64,000 nucleotides of DNA from Erodium maritimum. Its lineage: Eukaryota; Streptophyta; Magnoliopsida; Geraniales; Geraniaceae. Below the pieces are notes generated by a model, which saw only the letters and a program-made list of their open reading frames with translations, was not told the DNA's origin and did no database searches. Where the stretch lies: contig OY997593.1 in assembly GCA_963921825.1 (NCBI GenBank), positions 71,542,513 to 71,606,512 of the forward strand, given 5' to 3'. This document shows, one piece after another, positions 27,906 through 38,299 of the stretch (the first letter of the stretch is position 1; the number at the start of each line of letters is the position of its first letter). Position numbers and translations under genes: made by a program.

Positions 27906-28075
27906 AGTCGTGAGCCATTCACGGGTTTAGGCACACTTGGTTTCCTACCAGACGTTTCCACAGAGTCGGAAGCACTTGCACCTTTGTTGGCTCTTGTTTT
28001 ATGTTGTTCCTTTTGTGATTGACTTCAATTTTAAGTTGGTCCATGGGTTGGGGAAGATTTTTTTAGCACTTTTAA

Positions 28076-28389
28076 GAGCATCCGCAATGGTCTGTCATGA
28101 CTAATGTCAGGAAACCATGATAGGAGGTGTTTTTTGGCTTTCTCTCCTCTCCCTACCATGGCTTCTTGCCATGACCCCTCCAATGTTCTGTCATTAATAA
28201 TAGTGGAAGGGAGCCATGGTTTGTAATTGTTTTGAAGTAAAATAGCATTTCTCCCTCCTCTAAATAGCTCCTACCACGGCGTCAGGTCGTTGCGGGATCC
28301 TGCAACGACGCTCTGCCACGCCCCCTCTGCAACGACGAGCCGTGGCAAGCCCTGCAACGACCCGCCTGTCACAACCGTTGTAGGTGCTC
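28076..28389. mobile_element. PIF/Harbinger (Tourist)-type MITE, TSD TAA
   Basis: The left end is GAGCATCCGCAATGG; the right end read in reverse is GAGCACCTACAACGG. TAA lies on both sides (28073-28075, 28390-28392). Related to 1074-1377. Confidence 0.8.
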
Positions 28390-28598
28390 TAAGGGGCTTA
28401 GGGACCATTATAGAGAACTTGATCTTCTGTATGGAGCATGAAAACATTGGAAAACATGTGCTATAGTAAAACAAGTGCATAAACATAATCGTAAGAAATT
28501 ATGATTTCAGAACATTTATTAATCAACATGTTTATTTGATCATCAAATGAGAAATCCACAAAGCGTCGCCATACATATATTCCCAACACAATGTTTCA

Positions 28599-28924
28599 TT
28601 AAAAGCAGCAACACACGTCTATGTTAGCACAATAGGCGTTCTTGGTCTTCAAACCATACTCTTGAATGCAGAGATTCGCGCAACCAAAACCAACGGAATC
28701 ACAATTCTGGGTATAAACAAACCCCTTACATGGTATATCTCCCAATGTTGTACCTATACAAAATTTATAAAACTTCATAACCCGATATCGTTTTGATCGA
28801 AAAAACGAGGTTAATACGGTTTCGAGTTCGTATATATCACATGCAAGAAAAATAAGAAAACCTTACCGAATGATAAGATTATGAGCATTGCTATGGCAAG
28901 AAGAATTGTAGTTGAGTTCTTCAT
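28599..28924 (-). CDS. Defensin-like secreted cysteine-rich peptide, copy A (two exons)
   Basis: Exons 28924-28867 and 28753-28599, with a 113-bp phase-1 intron (GTAAGG...TATAG); 70 residues. Exon 1 encodes a signal peptide (MKNSTTILLAIAMLIILSF). Exon 2 encodes the mature peptide with eight Cys, spaced C-x8-C-x6-C-x3-C-x12-C-x5-CCC, ending in a Cys triplet plus Phe. One exon for the signal peptide and one for the Cys-rich part is the standard layout of plant defensin-like (DEFL) genes. A CTTATAAG box sits at 28982-28989 upstream. Family roles include defence and cell-cell signalling, notably in reproduction; the specific function is unknown. A paralogue lies at 32463-32777. The unusual C-terminal CCC leaves room for a different cysteine-rich class. 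Confidence 0.8.
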
Positions 28925-29289
28925 GATTTTTTGGATTAAAGATGTTCTGAGTATTGTGTTGTATAATGCATTTGTAGAGTTCTTATAAGCTCCATTTTGT
29001 GGTGGTTATTTTGTAACCTTGGAAATTTGCTTCCTTAAGTATTCTTTTGAAAACAACGAATATTTTTTGTTATTAAGTATCTAGTCACATTTTGTAAAAG
29101 TGGGAGATTGTGTTCCAATTTTGTTGTGTTTTACCATGGAGTTGTACATACTTATGCAAGAGAAGACATAGCTAAAAAGATATAAAATTACCCTATTACT
29201 TATAATATCAAATAAAAAAGAAAAAGATCTCTACTTGGGATGTAATCTTGTGATTGAAATCAGGACCGATTATAACACAAAATTAACAT

Positions 29290-31990
29290 CAATACTTTCC
29301 CTCAAGGTGTGGCATTGAATTGAAAATGTCCAACTTGTGAAGAAGTTCATGTAAGTGATCGTGTCTTAACCCCTCGATGAGCATATCTATCAGTTTAGGT
29401 CGGTTGGGAACTGGATGTGGGCGAAGCACTCCTGTCTACAGTTGTTGACATAAAAAGTTACAATCAATCTTTATGTGTTTCGTTCGTTCACAAAAAAACG
29501 GAATTAGAGGCAATGTGTATAGATGTACAGTTTCGTAGAGAAGAGGAACTGTCGTACTCTGGTGGGCTTGAAGATCAGTGAGGAGTTGTTGCAAGACATC
29601 TTCACTCGGGTAGGAGAAGTGGTAGAGGTCAAGGTACCTTGAAACCCTAATTCCAGAGGTTTCTCTTTTGGGTTTGTGTTGTTCAAGAAAGAGTTGGATA
29701 AGCTTGTCTTCTTGAGAAGCGTGGGGGAGATTACTGATGTGGCGGTAGCTTAGGTTATTCTATCATACATCGTTTGTTTTCAGGTTACTGTTTCTTTTTG
29801 TTGGTCCGGGGTTTCGCTGAGTGTGGCTTTCAGCTGAGGAGTCAAGGGGTGTCAAGGTTTTGAGGTGGCTTTATGGTTTTGGATTTTTTCGATTTGAAGG
29901 GGGCTTGTTGTCTTTAGGGATTTCTAGTTTGTGATTTAGGTTGTCCCTTTGGACCCTATTTTTGTTTTTGTTCTTCTGTTCTTGGAGCATCTTTGATGAT
30001 CCTTGTTTTTTCGGGTTGATCTCCTTACTTTGTATATTTTCTCTTAATACAGGGTCATCAATAAAACCATCATTATATGTTCGTAATGTGAGGGTGTTGT
30101 CAATCGGGAAAACAAACCTTGCCCTGCCCTGCTCCTAGGATAATGGAGGACATGGAAGGTAGTGTCCAAATGTGTCTTGCGAGGGGGAAGTAAAAGTTGA
30201 ATCGAGATGTGCCTGACATGCCTAATGTTTGGTCGAATGATGGTCAGATACAACAAACGTCATATCAGACGACGATATTGACCAATTTCTTGACAAAGGT
30301 GTCCAACATCTACTGAGACTCGATGTTGTTGAGTGAGTGAGAAAGGTGTCGGCTTACATCCAGTGAACCCACTGTCTGCTAAGATGTCAATGGTATATTT
30401 CATCTAGGAGAGGATGATTCCTGAAAGAGAGCGAGTCACATCAAGGCCAAGAAAGTACTTCAATATTCTTAAGTTCTTGATCTTGTATTACTGGTCAAAT
30501 GCTCCTTGAGTTATTGAATATGAGTTGCATTTGTTCTTTTAATCATTACATCGTCCACATAGATAAGAACGACGACGAATGAATCAGAAGTACCAAAGGT
30601 AAAAAGGTAGTGATCCGTAGTCGATGGCTTGTAGCCAAGTCTAATAATAGACTCATTGAACTTTTGGTATCAGTTGCGGGATGCCTGTTTGAGGCCATTT
30701 AGTGAGATTTATGCAGACGACAAACCCGCTACTCTCAGTATCTGGAAAAACCATGGGGAACCTTCATATAAACCTCTTGTAGATCCCCATGCAGGAATGC
30801 GTTATTGACATAAAGTTGGCATAATGGCCAACCACGATTAGCTGCGAGGGCGAGGAGACATCAAACAATGATAGTTTTAACTACGAGTTAAAACGAGTAA
30901 CCTTTGGCAAAGGTTTTGGTGTAGTCAAGCGTGTAACCTTTGGTAGCGAGTCGATCCTTGTAACGTTTGATGTTTCCATCTAGATGATACCTAACCTTGT
31001 ATACCCATAGGATTCAATGGCTCATTTTCCCAAGGTAAGTTCCGTTAAGGTACAGATATAATTCTCTTCGAGGGAAGAAGTTTATATTGTCATGGCATCA
31101 TGTTAGTGCTCATGATTAACCTCACGTTGAAAAGTAAGTGGCTCATCCACATAAGAGATGACCGCTAGAAAAGCAGAGTGAGCTGGTGATGGTTTAATCA
31201 AAGGAAATAGTGTGAGAAAGAGGATGTAGCGACGAGTTTCCTAAAGAAGGGGTCTGTGCGAGGCGGAAAAGGGAGGTTAGATGGACGGTGGTAGAGTGTA
31301 GTCATAACCATTTAAGTGTGTGAAAGGCTTACGGGTATGTTTAGCGGGAACATGTGGTGCTTTCACGGTCTCCTGGACTGTATTTTCAACTAGGGTTGGC
31401 GGCGAATAAGGTGGCACTGGTGATGAGCTATGGATCCCTTCCCAGAATGGGGGTTTTAGTGGCGTAAAGGGCGGAGCATCCAAATGTGGTTCGTTGTCTG
31501 TACACTAATCTCCAAGAAAGATGTTTTCCTAAAACTGTACATCTCGTAAAACAACTACCGCCTGTGATTCAAGGTCGTAGATGTGATACCCTTTTTGTAC
31601 CCTTGGTTATCCTACGAATAGGTCGGGGCGAGATCTTGGGAAAAAAATTTCGCGCATATGTTGGTGGACGTAGTAGAGACAACCAAAACTCCAGAGGTGG
31701 TTGTAACCAGGTTTCTTTCCATAAAGCATTTTAAACGGGGTCTTGTTTCCAATGACTGAGAGACATCAATTAATCAAATAATCTGATATGAGTGTGCATT
31801 CTCCCCAAAAACGTAACGGTAGTTTGGCTTGGAAAGGCAAGGCTCGTGCAACCTTAAGAAGATGTTGGTGTTTCCTTTCCACGACATCGTTTCGTTGAGG
31901 GGTGCCAACACAACTGGTCTAAAACTCCATGTCGGTGCCATGATAGTAAAGCACTAGTTCGTGGTGTTGGAATTCCACGACTTTATAAGT
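29290..31990 (-). pseudogene. Degenerate Ty1/copia retrotransposon (integrase to RT)
   Basis: On the minus strand, about 31735-31500 reads the copia integrase C-terminal region (PFKMLYGKKPGYNHLWSFGC, then KGYHIYDLESQAVVVLRDVQF). 31483-31277 is the proline-rich spacer between integrase and RT. About 30590-30530 reads SFVVVLIYVDDVMIKRTN, which carries the YVDD motif of copia RT. Frames are broken by many stops, and no LTRs were found. An unrelated RRM-containing fragment interrupts its 3' side (29540-30075). It lies between the two defensin-like genes. Confidence 0.75.
29540..30075 (+). pseudogene. RRM-domain fragment plus T-rich 3' UTR, probably a LINE copy
   Basis: Reads GLKISEELLQDIFTRVGEVV, EVKVP, stop, then NPNSRGFSFGFVLFKKELD, which contains an RNP1-like RGFSFGFVLF. 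It is followed by about 350 bp of T/G-rich sequence ending near TCATCAATAAAA. RRM-containing ORF1 is known in some plant LINEs; a processed host transcript is the alternative. Confidence 0.45.
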
Positions 31991-32462
31991 ACGGAGACAC
32001 CTGATCCAAACATCAAACTGACATGTCATCCATTTAAAGAAATGGAAAATGTGTGTCTTCATCTCTGACTCCCACTTCATCAGGAACACCCATAACTACA
32101 CCGAACAATAATATTCGTCTACACGATACTAAAACTTTTCAACTTTTTAGGTCATTTTTTTGTTCGTTTTTGGACAGAAAATGGTCATGTGTGCTTTAAG
32201 ATCCAATTTAAATGGAGGCGCGATTCCAACAGTAACCGAGCCTTTTGAGGGATTTTTTTTTGTCTTTTTCCTTAAACATAATGGACGGTTGAGCCTGATT
32301 TTGTTCAATGTTGTTTCTTTTGTATATTGGAAAGCATCTGCTATAGCAAAAGATTTGCATGAACGGTAATTGTAAGAAATTATGATTTGAGAACATTTAT
32401 TCCATGATCAAATGAGAAATCCAGAAAGCATCGCCATACATATACTCAACACAATGTTTCAT

Positions 32463-32777
32463 TTAAAGGCAGCAACACACGTCAATGCTAGCACAATGGG
32501 CGTTCTTCGTCTTCAAACCATACTTCTCAATGCAGCTATTCACGCAACTAATCTTATCACACTTAATTGTATCAATCGACCCCTTACATGTTATTTGTCC
32601 CAACGTCGTACCTATACGAAAACTATAAAACTTCATAACCCAATATCGATCGAGGAAACGAGATTAATAAGGTTTCGAGTTCGTATATATCACATGCAAG
32701 AACTATAAGAAAACCTTACCAAATGACATGATCATGAGAGTTGCAATTGCAAGAAGCATGATAGTTGAGTTCTTCAT
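32463..32777 (-). CDS. Defensin-like secreted cysteine-rich peptide, copy B (two exons)
   Basis: Exons 32777-32720 and 32611-32463, with a 108-bp phase-1 intron; 68 residues. It has the same layout as copy A: signal peptide MKNSTIMLLAIATLMIMSF, then eight Cys spaced C-x8-C-x4-C-x3-C-x12-C-x5-CCC and a final Leu. The half from Cys4 to Cys8 is almost the same as in A (YGLKTKNA, IDVCCC). The loop between Cys1 and Cys3 differs strongly and is two residues shorter. Flanking DNA is also duplicated: both sides share the ATTATGATTT..AGAACATTTATT 3' region and the CATTTGTAGAGTTCTTATAAG promoter. The arrangement is a segmental tandem duplication of about 0.6 kb. Role unknown. Confidence 0.8.
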
Positions 32778-32949
32778 GATTTTTTTGGATTGGAGATGGT
32801 CTGAGTATATGATGATATTGTGTAATGCATTTGTAGAGTTCTTATAAGATCCATGAAGGAGTATGTTTTCGAATAAAATAATGTTTAGTAACCTTTGTGG
32901 CTGTTATGTTTGTAACCCTTGGAAATTAGCTACCTTGAGGACTGGACGG

Positions 32950-33216
32950 TTACACTTAAGAACTCAAAGAGCATTAGATGGACTGGACAGTTTGTTGGAT
33001 AAAAATGAAAAATATGATGTGTAATATGATATTAATTTTTTTAATTAAATTCAGGTTTTAAAGACTAATAAACGTGAGTTATTAGAATTAAGTGACAATT
33101 AATTTTAGGAGGAATTTATGCAATTTGTTATCCTAGAACTTCTTTATCTTGTCTTCCTCAAAGGACTCTAAATAGTCACGTCTTTAGTCTCATCTGATAT
33201 ATCTCGTAAATGGTCT
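32950..33216. other. Intergenic, no gene seen
   Basis: AT-rich, no element ends. Confidence 0.4.
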
Positions 33217-34095
33217 TTTTTTTTGATCAACAAGATATATATTAAAAGTACTTATCAAGAGGAGAAAGAGGAGTTACAACACAAGTCCAGCTACAGACTT
33301 TAAAAGTCAAACCAAAGAAAAGACGCAACCGTCGAAACCACATAACAACCAACACAACAACAATACTACCCAAGGATAGATCCCAACAAAGGTAAAACAC
33401 CAGACTTACAAACATCATATACAAGAAAAAAAACACCTAACTTTTAGACACCCACTAGAACAGAAACTTAAAAACAATGGCCTCAAACCATATTTCTCTA
33501 CCATGAAGCGCTTGGAAAGAAAAAAGAACAATGGTCTGGAACTAGGATATCATTGTCATGAAGCTAAAATTATAAAGACCCGACTGCTCAAAAACTACAC
33601 AAGATAAGTCAGTACAGAGAACCTGACAAAAGACCAACGATGGACATTGCGTTTCTGGTACGAGCAGCCTGTGATAGGTCGTCATAAAGCTTGATCCCGG
33701 GACCGTGGTCGAGTCCTCAAATAGAGAGTTGTCGTTGTTGTCCATTGATTCAGATGGAGAAACAGAAAGACAGTTTCTTCAACGGTGAGAATCTGTAGGG
33801 TCAGAGAAACGCCGGCGAGAATCTGCAAGATAAAGAATCGCTGATGAGAATTTGTGGGCTTGAAGAAGCGTCCGTGTAAATCCGCATGCACGAAGAATCG
33901 TCGGTGAGAATCTCAAGGCTCGAAGAAACATCGGTGAGAATCTTCGAGCTCGAAGAAACGGCGGTGAGAATCTTCGAGCTCGAAGAAACGGCGGTGAGAA
34001 ATGCAGAAGAATGGGGAGTGGCGTGAAGAAGAAGGAGACGGATTCGGAATTTAAATCCAAATTTAACTTTCTGCTTTTGCAACTTCTCCACGCGT
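33217..34095 (-). mobile_element. Retroposon family A, minus-strand copy with internal minisatellite
   Basis: The + strand begins after a T8 run (about 33217-33224). The minus-strand end is therefore CTTGTTGATCAAAAAAAA, close to the ends of the copies at 34527, 51092 and 61186. The 5' half (about 33780-34010) is a tandem array of a 30-bp unit (CGGTGAGAATCTTCGAGCTC...), about seven copies with decay. The 5' limit near 34095 is a guess. Confidence 0.5.
33780..34010. repeat. 30-bp minisatellite, about seven units
   Basis: Two adjacent units at about 33930-34000 are identical (GGTGAGAATCTTCGAGCTCG...). Others diverge by up to half. In the minus frame it encodes ILTAVSSSSK-like repeats, probably meaningless. 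Confidence 0.8.
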
Positions 34096-34289
34096 AGCCA
34101 TACGATTCTTTGGGCCTGGATTCACTTGGGCTCGAATCCGTCGAATGGACCCTGCTCAGGGTCTCCACTTTGCAGAATCCTCGACGTCCATTATCCTCTT
34201 TCGAAGATTCGACGGCTCAAACCGACTGTATTGTGGGTATTTTTAGATTTTTCTTTATAATTGTACCCTCATTATTGTTCCTTATAAAA

Positions 34290-34505
34290 TGTATAGAGGT
34301 CAAATACTTAAGGGAAAAAACGTCATTTTACCATCCATTATATGACACTTGAAGTCATATGACTAACAGAATGGAAAATTCCGTCCATTTATACTAACAA
34401 AATCGTGTGACCAATACTTAAGGTAGTGTAGTGTTCATTTTGAAAACGTGGGTAGTGTAGTGTTCGTGACCAATACTTAAGAGTAAGTTTAGATATTTAA
34501 CCCTT
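34290..34505. repeat. Dispersed repeat, inverted copy of 23790-24005
   Basis: Same blocks in reverse: GACCAATACTTAAGGTAGTG, TGTTCATTTTGAAAACGTG, GTCATATGACTAACAGAATG. Confidence 0.65.
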
Positions 34506-34526
34506 TTTTTAGGAAACCACAAACTT

Positions 34527-35808
34527 TTTTTTGATCATCAATTTTTTTTTATTAATAATCTCACACTTTCAAAGTGAGACCGAAGGACAAGGACCAAGAC
34601 CCTTATTATAAACAAGATCACAGGCTAACAGTATTGTCTCAGAACAAACTCTGAACAGAATCCAAACAAACTCGGCCTCAACACCAAATTTAGCTACCAT
34701 TAAGAACACTAGAGCCAACAAAGGCAATATACAAACACAACAACAGAACTTAAACGAAACATAAAGAACAAATGAGGTCTAAAATACCCAAAAACAACCA
34801 ATATTAAGCTCGGAACAAAACCAAGTCCACCAAAGAGAAGGTAACGAACCAGTCCCACCACTTCAAATAGACAAACCCAATAAAAGCACAATCAAACTCA
34901 TGAGACCCCTGACTCCCCGGAGCTACAAGAGCCCCGGCACACCGATGGCTAGCACCATGAACGGTCGAGTCACCCTCTGAACTCAACAATGACATATCTG
35001 AAACAGGCTTAAGAGACAACACACGACGCCGGCCAACACCGGTATCGTCGCGTCTCTGCCATAACCGTGGCCGGAGAAGATAGATCATCAAAGTTGAGAG
35101 TTAGAGGGAAGGGAAGCACAAGAAAAGGGAGGGACCGAGAAAAAAAACCAGAGCTTCTGGTGCAGCTACCGAGGACGACAAGCAAGACCCGAACCACGCC
35201 GAATTTTCACCGGAGTCGAATAAACTGAGTCCCACTGATGCGGGTGCAAGATGTCGAAGTCTGAGAGCAATGAAGAGGCAGGAACCACCACAGTAGCAAA
35301 GTAGGCCAGATTTGCGACAATCTTGTCGGAGAAAGTCATCCCACGCCAGATTTGTGCTACACCAACCCTCCACGCACGAAAGAAACGGCCACCCACCACC
35401 AGTTTGAAACGGAGAGGATCTGGTGGTGACCCCTTGAGGACGAACAAACCCCAACCGGTCCAGAAGTGTGGGATCGAACTCGTCGGCACTCGATCTCCTT
35501 TAGAGGAAGGAAAGACCAGAAGCCAAGGCAACAAAATCCGGCCGAGATGATCGGATCTGAGACCTCTGAAACCAGGTCTGCGAATCGAGAAGACAAGTAG
35601 ACCCCGAAGCCAACCGAGAAGGGGGGGGGGGGAAGGGAAAGAGAGAAGGTGAAGGAAAGGACAGTATAGAAAGGGGTGGAGCGGAAGTACCACCACCGAC
35701 GACACCATGACTAAGAGCCACAACCGTCAACGGTTGGGGTTCGGAGAAGACGACTGAAAAAAGGGAGCTAAAGTTTGGTAGAGAGGTTTTCAGAGAGAGT
35801 AAATGCCC
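34527..35808 (-). mobile_element. Full-length retroposon family A element with 16-bp target duplication
   Basis: AGGAAACCACAAACTT lies directly on both sides (34511-34526 and 35810-35825). The + strand starts with a T run, the poly-A of a minus-strand RNA. Its tail is AATTGATGATCAAAAAA-like. The 5' part is C/T-rich, with an open frame at 35723-35166 that has no recognised domain. At 1.28 kb it lacks RT/endonuclease and is probably mobilised by a LINE. A G-rich run lies near 35622-35635. Confidence 0.8.
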
Positions 35809-35854
35809 TAGGAAACCACAAACTTGATTTAATAGTTCGGGATGAATTGCATTG

Positions 35855-35856
<2 letters not shown>

Positions 35857-35893
<37 letters not shown>
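35857..35893. repeat. (TA)n microsatellite, left border of the insertion stack
   Basis: About 18 TA units between host DNA (GAATTGCATTGCG) and pararetroviral sequence. Similar tracts separate every later unit up to 46340. Confidence 0.9.
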
Positions 35894-35898
<5 letters not shown>

Positions 35899-36424
35899 GA
35901 TTACTGGGACTCACTCATAGAAGCAGTCAGCCAGCAAACTCAAGGCCCCAGAGGGGGAACCTAATTATTTTAGCTAATAGCTAGACAGGTTCTAGATGGG
36001 GAGGTAAACATCAAGTCTTGTTCATCCTTGCAATAATGCTGAAGACCAAGACAAAAATGGAGGAGATAGGAATCTACGTCTCATCTTTGCAATAATATTG
36101 AAGACATGGATAAAGTGGAGGTGATAGGAATCCACTATCTTGTTAAAGTGCTTTAGTGTGCCAATAATATTGACAATGTAAGGTGGAGGGACTCCACCAC
36201 TTTTATTTGTTTGTGTAGTGGTAAAAATTAAGTGCTTGTCATGATTAGGAATTTTCCTATAAGAAGGAGTTAGTTCTCCCTTGTAATGTACGCTTGCAAG
36301 ATTTGCAAAAATAAATAAATAAAGCTTGTGTGTTTTTTGCATCCATTGTTCTTCTTCTTCTTCATCTTCATATTATCATCTACTACCATCTACCATCAAC
36401 AAGATCCAGCAAAGAAGTGGTATA
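35894..36424 (+). mobile_element. Endogenous pararetrovirus fragment 1 (end of ORF4 to PBS)
   Basis: Near-identical (a handful of substitutions and small indels) to 43941-44440 over its first 500 bp: the last codons of ORF4, the stop and the intergenic region. It then continues AAGAAGTGGTAT, the first bases of the tRNA-Met primer site, where it runs into (TA)n. A TATAAG-type promoter box (36258) and overlapping AATAAA signals (36309-36321) lie about 50 bp apart. It looks like an LTR relative to the 3' copy, but the (TA)n borders show a separate viral fragment. Confidence 0.75.
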
Positions 36425-36434
36425 TATATATATA

Positions 36435-36787
36435 GGGTAGCTATCCAGTAAAAACCATCTTTATTGTGCAAACTACGAACCAATCTAAGCCACAGGATGC
36501 GGTCAAAGTGACGTCAGCAGAGCACGCGCGATGCTGACACGTGGCAGATGCGCGCGCGCCTCTGCCCGCGCGCGTGAGCGTGTTGACCACGCGCGCGCAC
36601 GGTGCTAATAGTTTAGCGCGCACAGTGCTAATAGGTCAACCTATTAGCACTGTGCGCCCAAACTATTAGCACTATGTGCGCCACGTGTCAGCACTGTGCG
36701 CGCATCAGCAGCGCGCGCGCCCACGTGTCAGCACCTGGTGAGTTCGTAGTTTGCACAATAAGGGGTGGTTTGTACCTGATACCAATC
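36435..36787 (+). mobile_element. Micron-like MITE 'M1', copy E1, in (TA)n
   Basis: Bounded by TA tracts (36421-36434 and 36788-36807). Left end GGGTAGCTATCCAGTAAAAA; right end read in reverse GATTGGTATCAGGTACAAAC. Both then read into TTATTGTGCAAACTACGAAC. The GC-rich centre has alternating GCGCGC runs, GCTAATAGTTT inverted motifs, a TGACGTCA box and CACGTG G-boxes. No coding sequence. Further copies: E2, E5, E6. Confidence 0.8.
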
Positions 36788-36857
36788 ATATATATATATA
36801 TATATATTCATATTATCATCTACTACCATCCACCATCAACAAGATCCAACAAAGAAG

Positions 36858-36870
36858 TGGTATCAGAGCC
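36858..36870 (+). promoter_or_regulatory. Initiator tRNA-Met primer-binding site
   Basis: TGGTATCAGAGCC matches the 3' end complement of plant initiator tRNA-Met, the universal primer of Caulimoviridae minus-strand synthesis and of many LTR elements. Confidence 0.9.
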
Positions 36871-37246
36871 TGTTGCCAGAGGTAACCTTCTACCTTTATG
36901 ACTAGCTAATTTTCTGTTGAGGGTGGTAGGAAACTTTGGTGTTAATCATGCAAGAATTTTTATCTTAAAAAACTTTGTATGAAAATAAAATTGTCTTGGT
37001 GTCATCCTTGTATTCTCTGTTTACCCGCTATGGTGCAAGTATGTTTGAGAGAATTTTTGGGGATTGTTTGGCTAAGACAATTTTAGCATCTTTGATTTAG
37101 GGTTCTCCCTTATATCCCTTCGGGTAGATATTTAAACGATTCATCGTTTGCAAAGATGACCTACTAAGTTTTTCATGAGAATTATGCTTGTCTGATTAAT
37201 GCTTTAAGTAACCTACCAACCTCAACACTTTTGTGCTATAATTAGC

Positions 37247-38299
37247 ATGTCTTTGTTTGAAGAAAATATGGACGATAATGATCGTCACCAAGAAGAATTA
37301 GTAAAGAATGCTGAACTGGAAGAATTTCCAAAGAAAATGGACCAACTTAATAGATGGTCTATTCCTAAAGAAGATAAAAGTAAAATTTACTCTATTGGCA
37401 TGTTCGATTTAAAGTCTCGCATGGCTATCAAAACCATGGAACAGACAGTTAGAATGTCTAAACAATCTCAAACTATAAGACTTCTAAGTAAAAGGGATTT
37501 ACAAAATTTTATAAACTATAAGTTTATCCATATCGGATTAATTCAAATTGCTTTTAAACCCTTGACCTTATTGGGTATGGATGCCAGCCTTATGGCTTAT
37601 GTTAGAGATGGTAGATGCAACGACTTTAAGCCATCTTTAGCTGCTGCAATTGAGACCAGTCTCTGTCATGGACCGGTTTATTTTAATATTTCCCCAAATC
37701 TTAGTCTGTCCATAACGGATAGAAATATCTTAGATGCTATGCAACTAACCATTCAAACCCATGGTTACAATTTCAAACAAGGAAGTGAGGTGATTGCTAT
37801 ATCTTATAGAATATACTATAAGGTTCTGCAAACGCTAACCCCTAAAATCAGGCAAATTTCAGCCCCTGGAACTACTACTTTAGTCCAGACCAACCTTTTA
37901 ACTTCTAATATAGCCACCAATAGGCTTATAAGATGGGATGAAATCAACTTTCCTTTAAAATGGTCTTTACCTCAGGAAATAGAGCCTGAACCTATAATAA
38001 ATAGAGATATTGACCAAATAATCCAAACAACTGAGGGAGATATTGAAATAAAATTCAACCCTCAAAGATCTGTTACTCTTCCTAGATCTAGCTCTTCGAG
38101 GTATCCTGGAGAGACTGTTTATAGAGTCTCGACTCCTCAAGAATCCAGAGCCTCTACTTCTCAAATTAGAGAAGAGGATCTAGTGGAAAATATTAGAATC
38201 AGCGATAACCAAATTCCCCATGGAATTTACATAAAACCAAACTTATCAAGTAGGCAATCTCCTACTCAATCAGAAATGAGTTTCCATATTAATGATTAA
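37247..38299 (+). CDS. Pararetroviral movement protein (30K superfamily)
   Basis: An intact frame of 350 residues. The central part (about residues 55-210) has the caulimovirid movement-protein pattern: KSRMAIKTMEQTV, FIHIGLIQIAFKPLTLLGMD, AYVRDGRCNDFKPSLAAAIE, then CHGPVYFNISPNLSLSITD. These proteins modify plasmodesmata to let virus move between cells (family knowledge). The C-terminal 100 residues are Ser/Arg/Glu-rich and variable. The stop overlaps the next start by 8 bases (ATGATTAA). No disruption is seen. As an endogenous copy its expression is doubtful. Confidence 0.85.
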   Translation: MSLFEENMDDNDRHQEELVKNAELEEFPKKMDQLNRWSIPKEDKSKIYSIGMFDLKSRMAIKTMEQTVRMSKQSQTIRLLSKRDLQNFINYKFIHIGLIQIAFKPLTLLGMDASLMAYVRDGRCNDFKPSLAAAIETSLCHGPVYFNISPNLSLSITDRNILDAMQLTIQTHGYNFKQGSEVIAISYRIYYKVLQTLTPKIRQISAPGTTTLVQTNLLTSNIATNRLIRWDEINFPLKWSLPQEIEPEPIINRDIDQIIQTTEGDIEIKFNPQRSVTLPRSSSSRYPGETVYRVSTPQESRASTSQIREEDLVENIRISDNQIPHGIYIKPNLSSRQSPTQSEMSFHIND

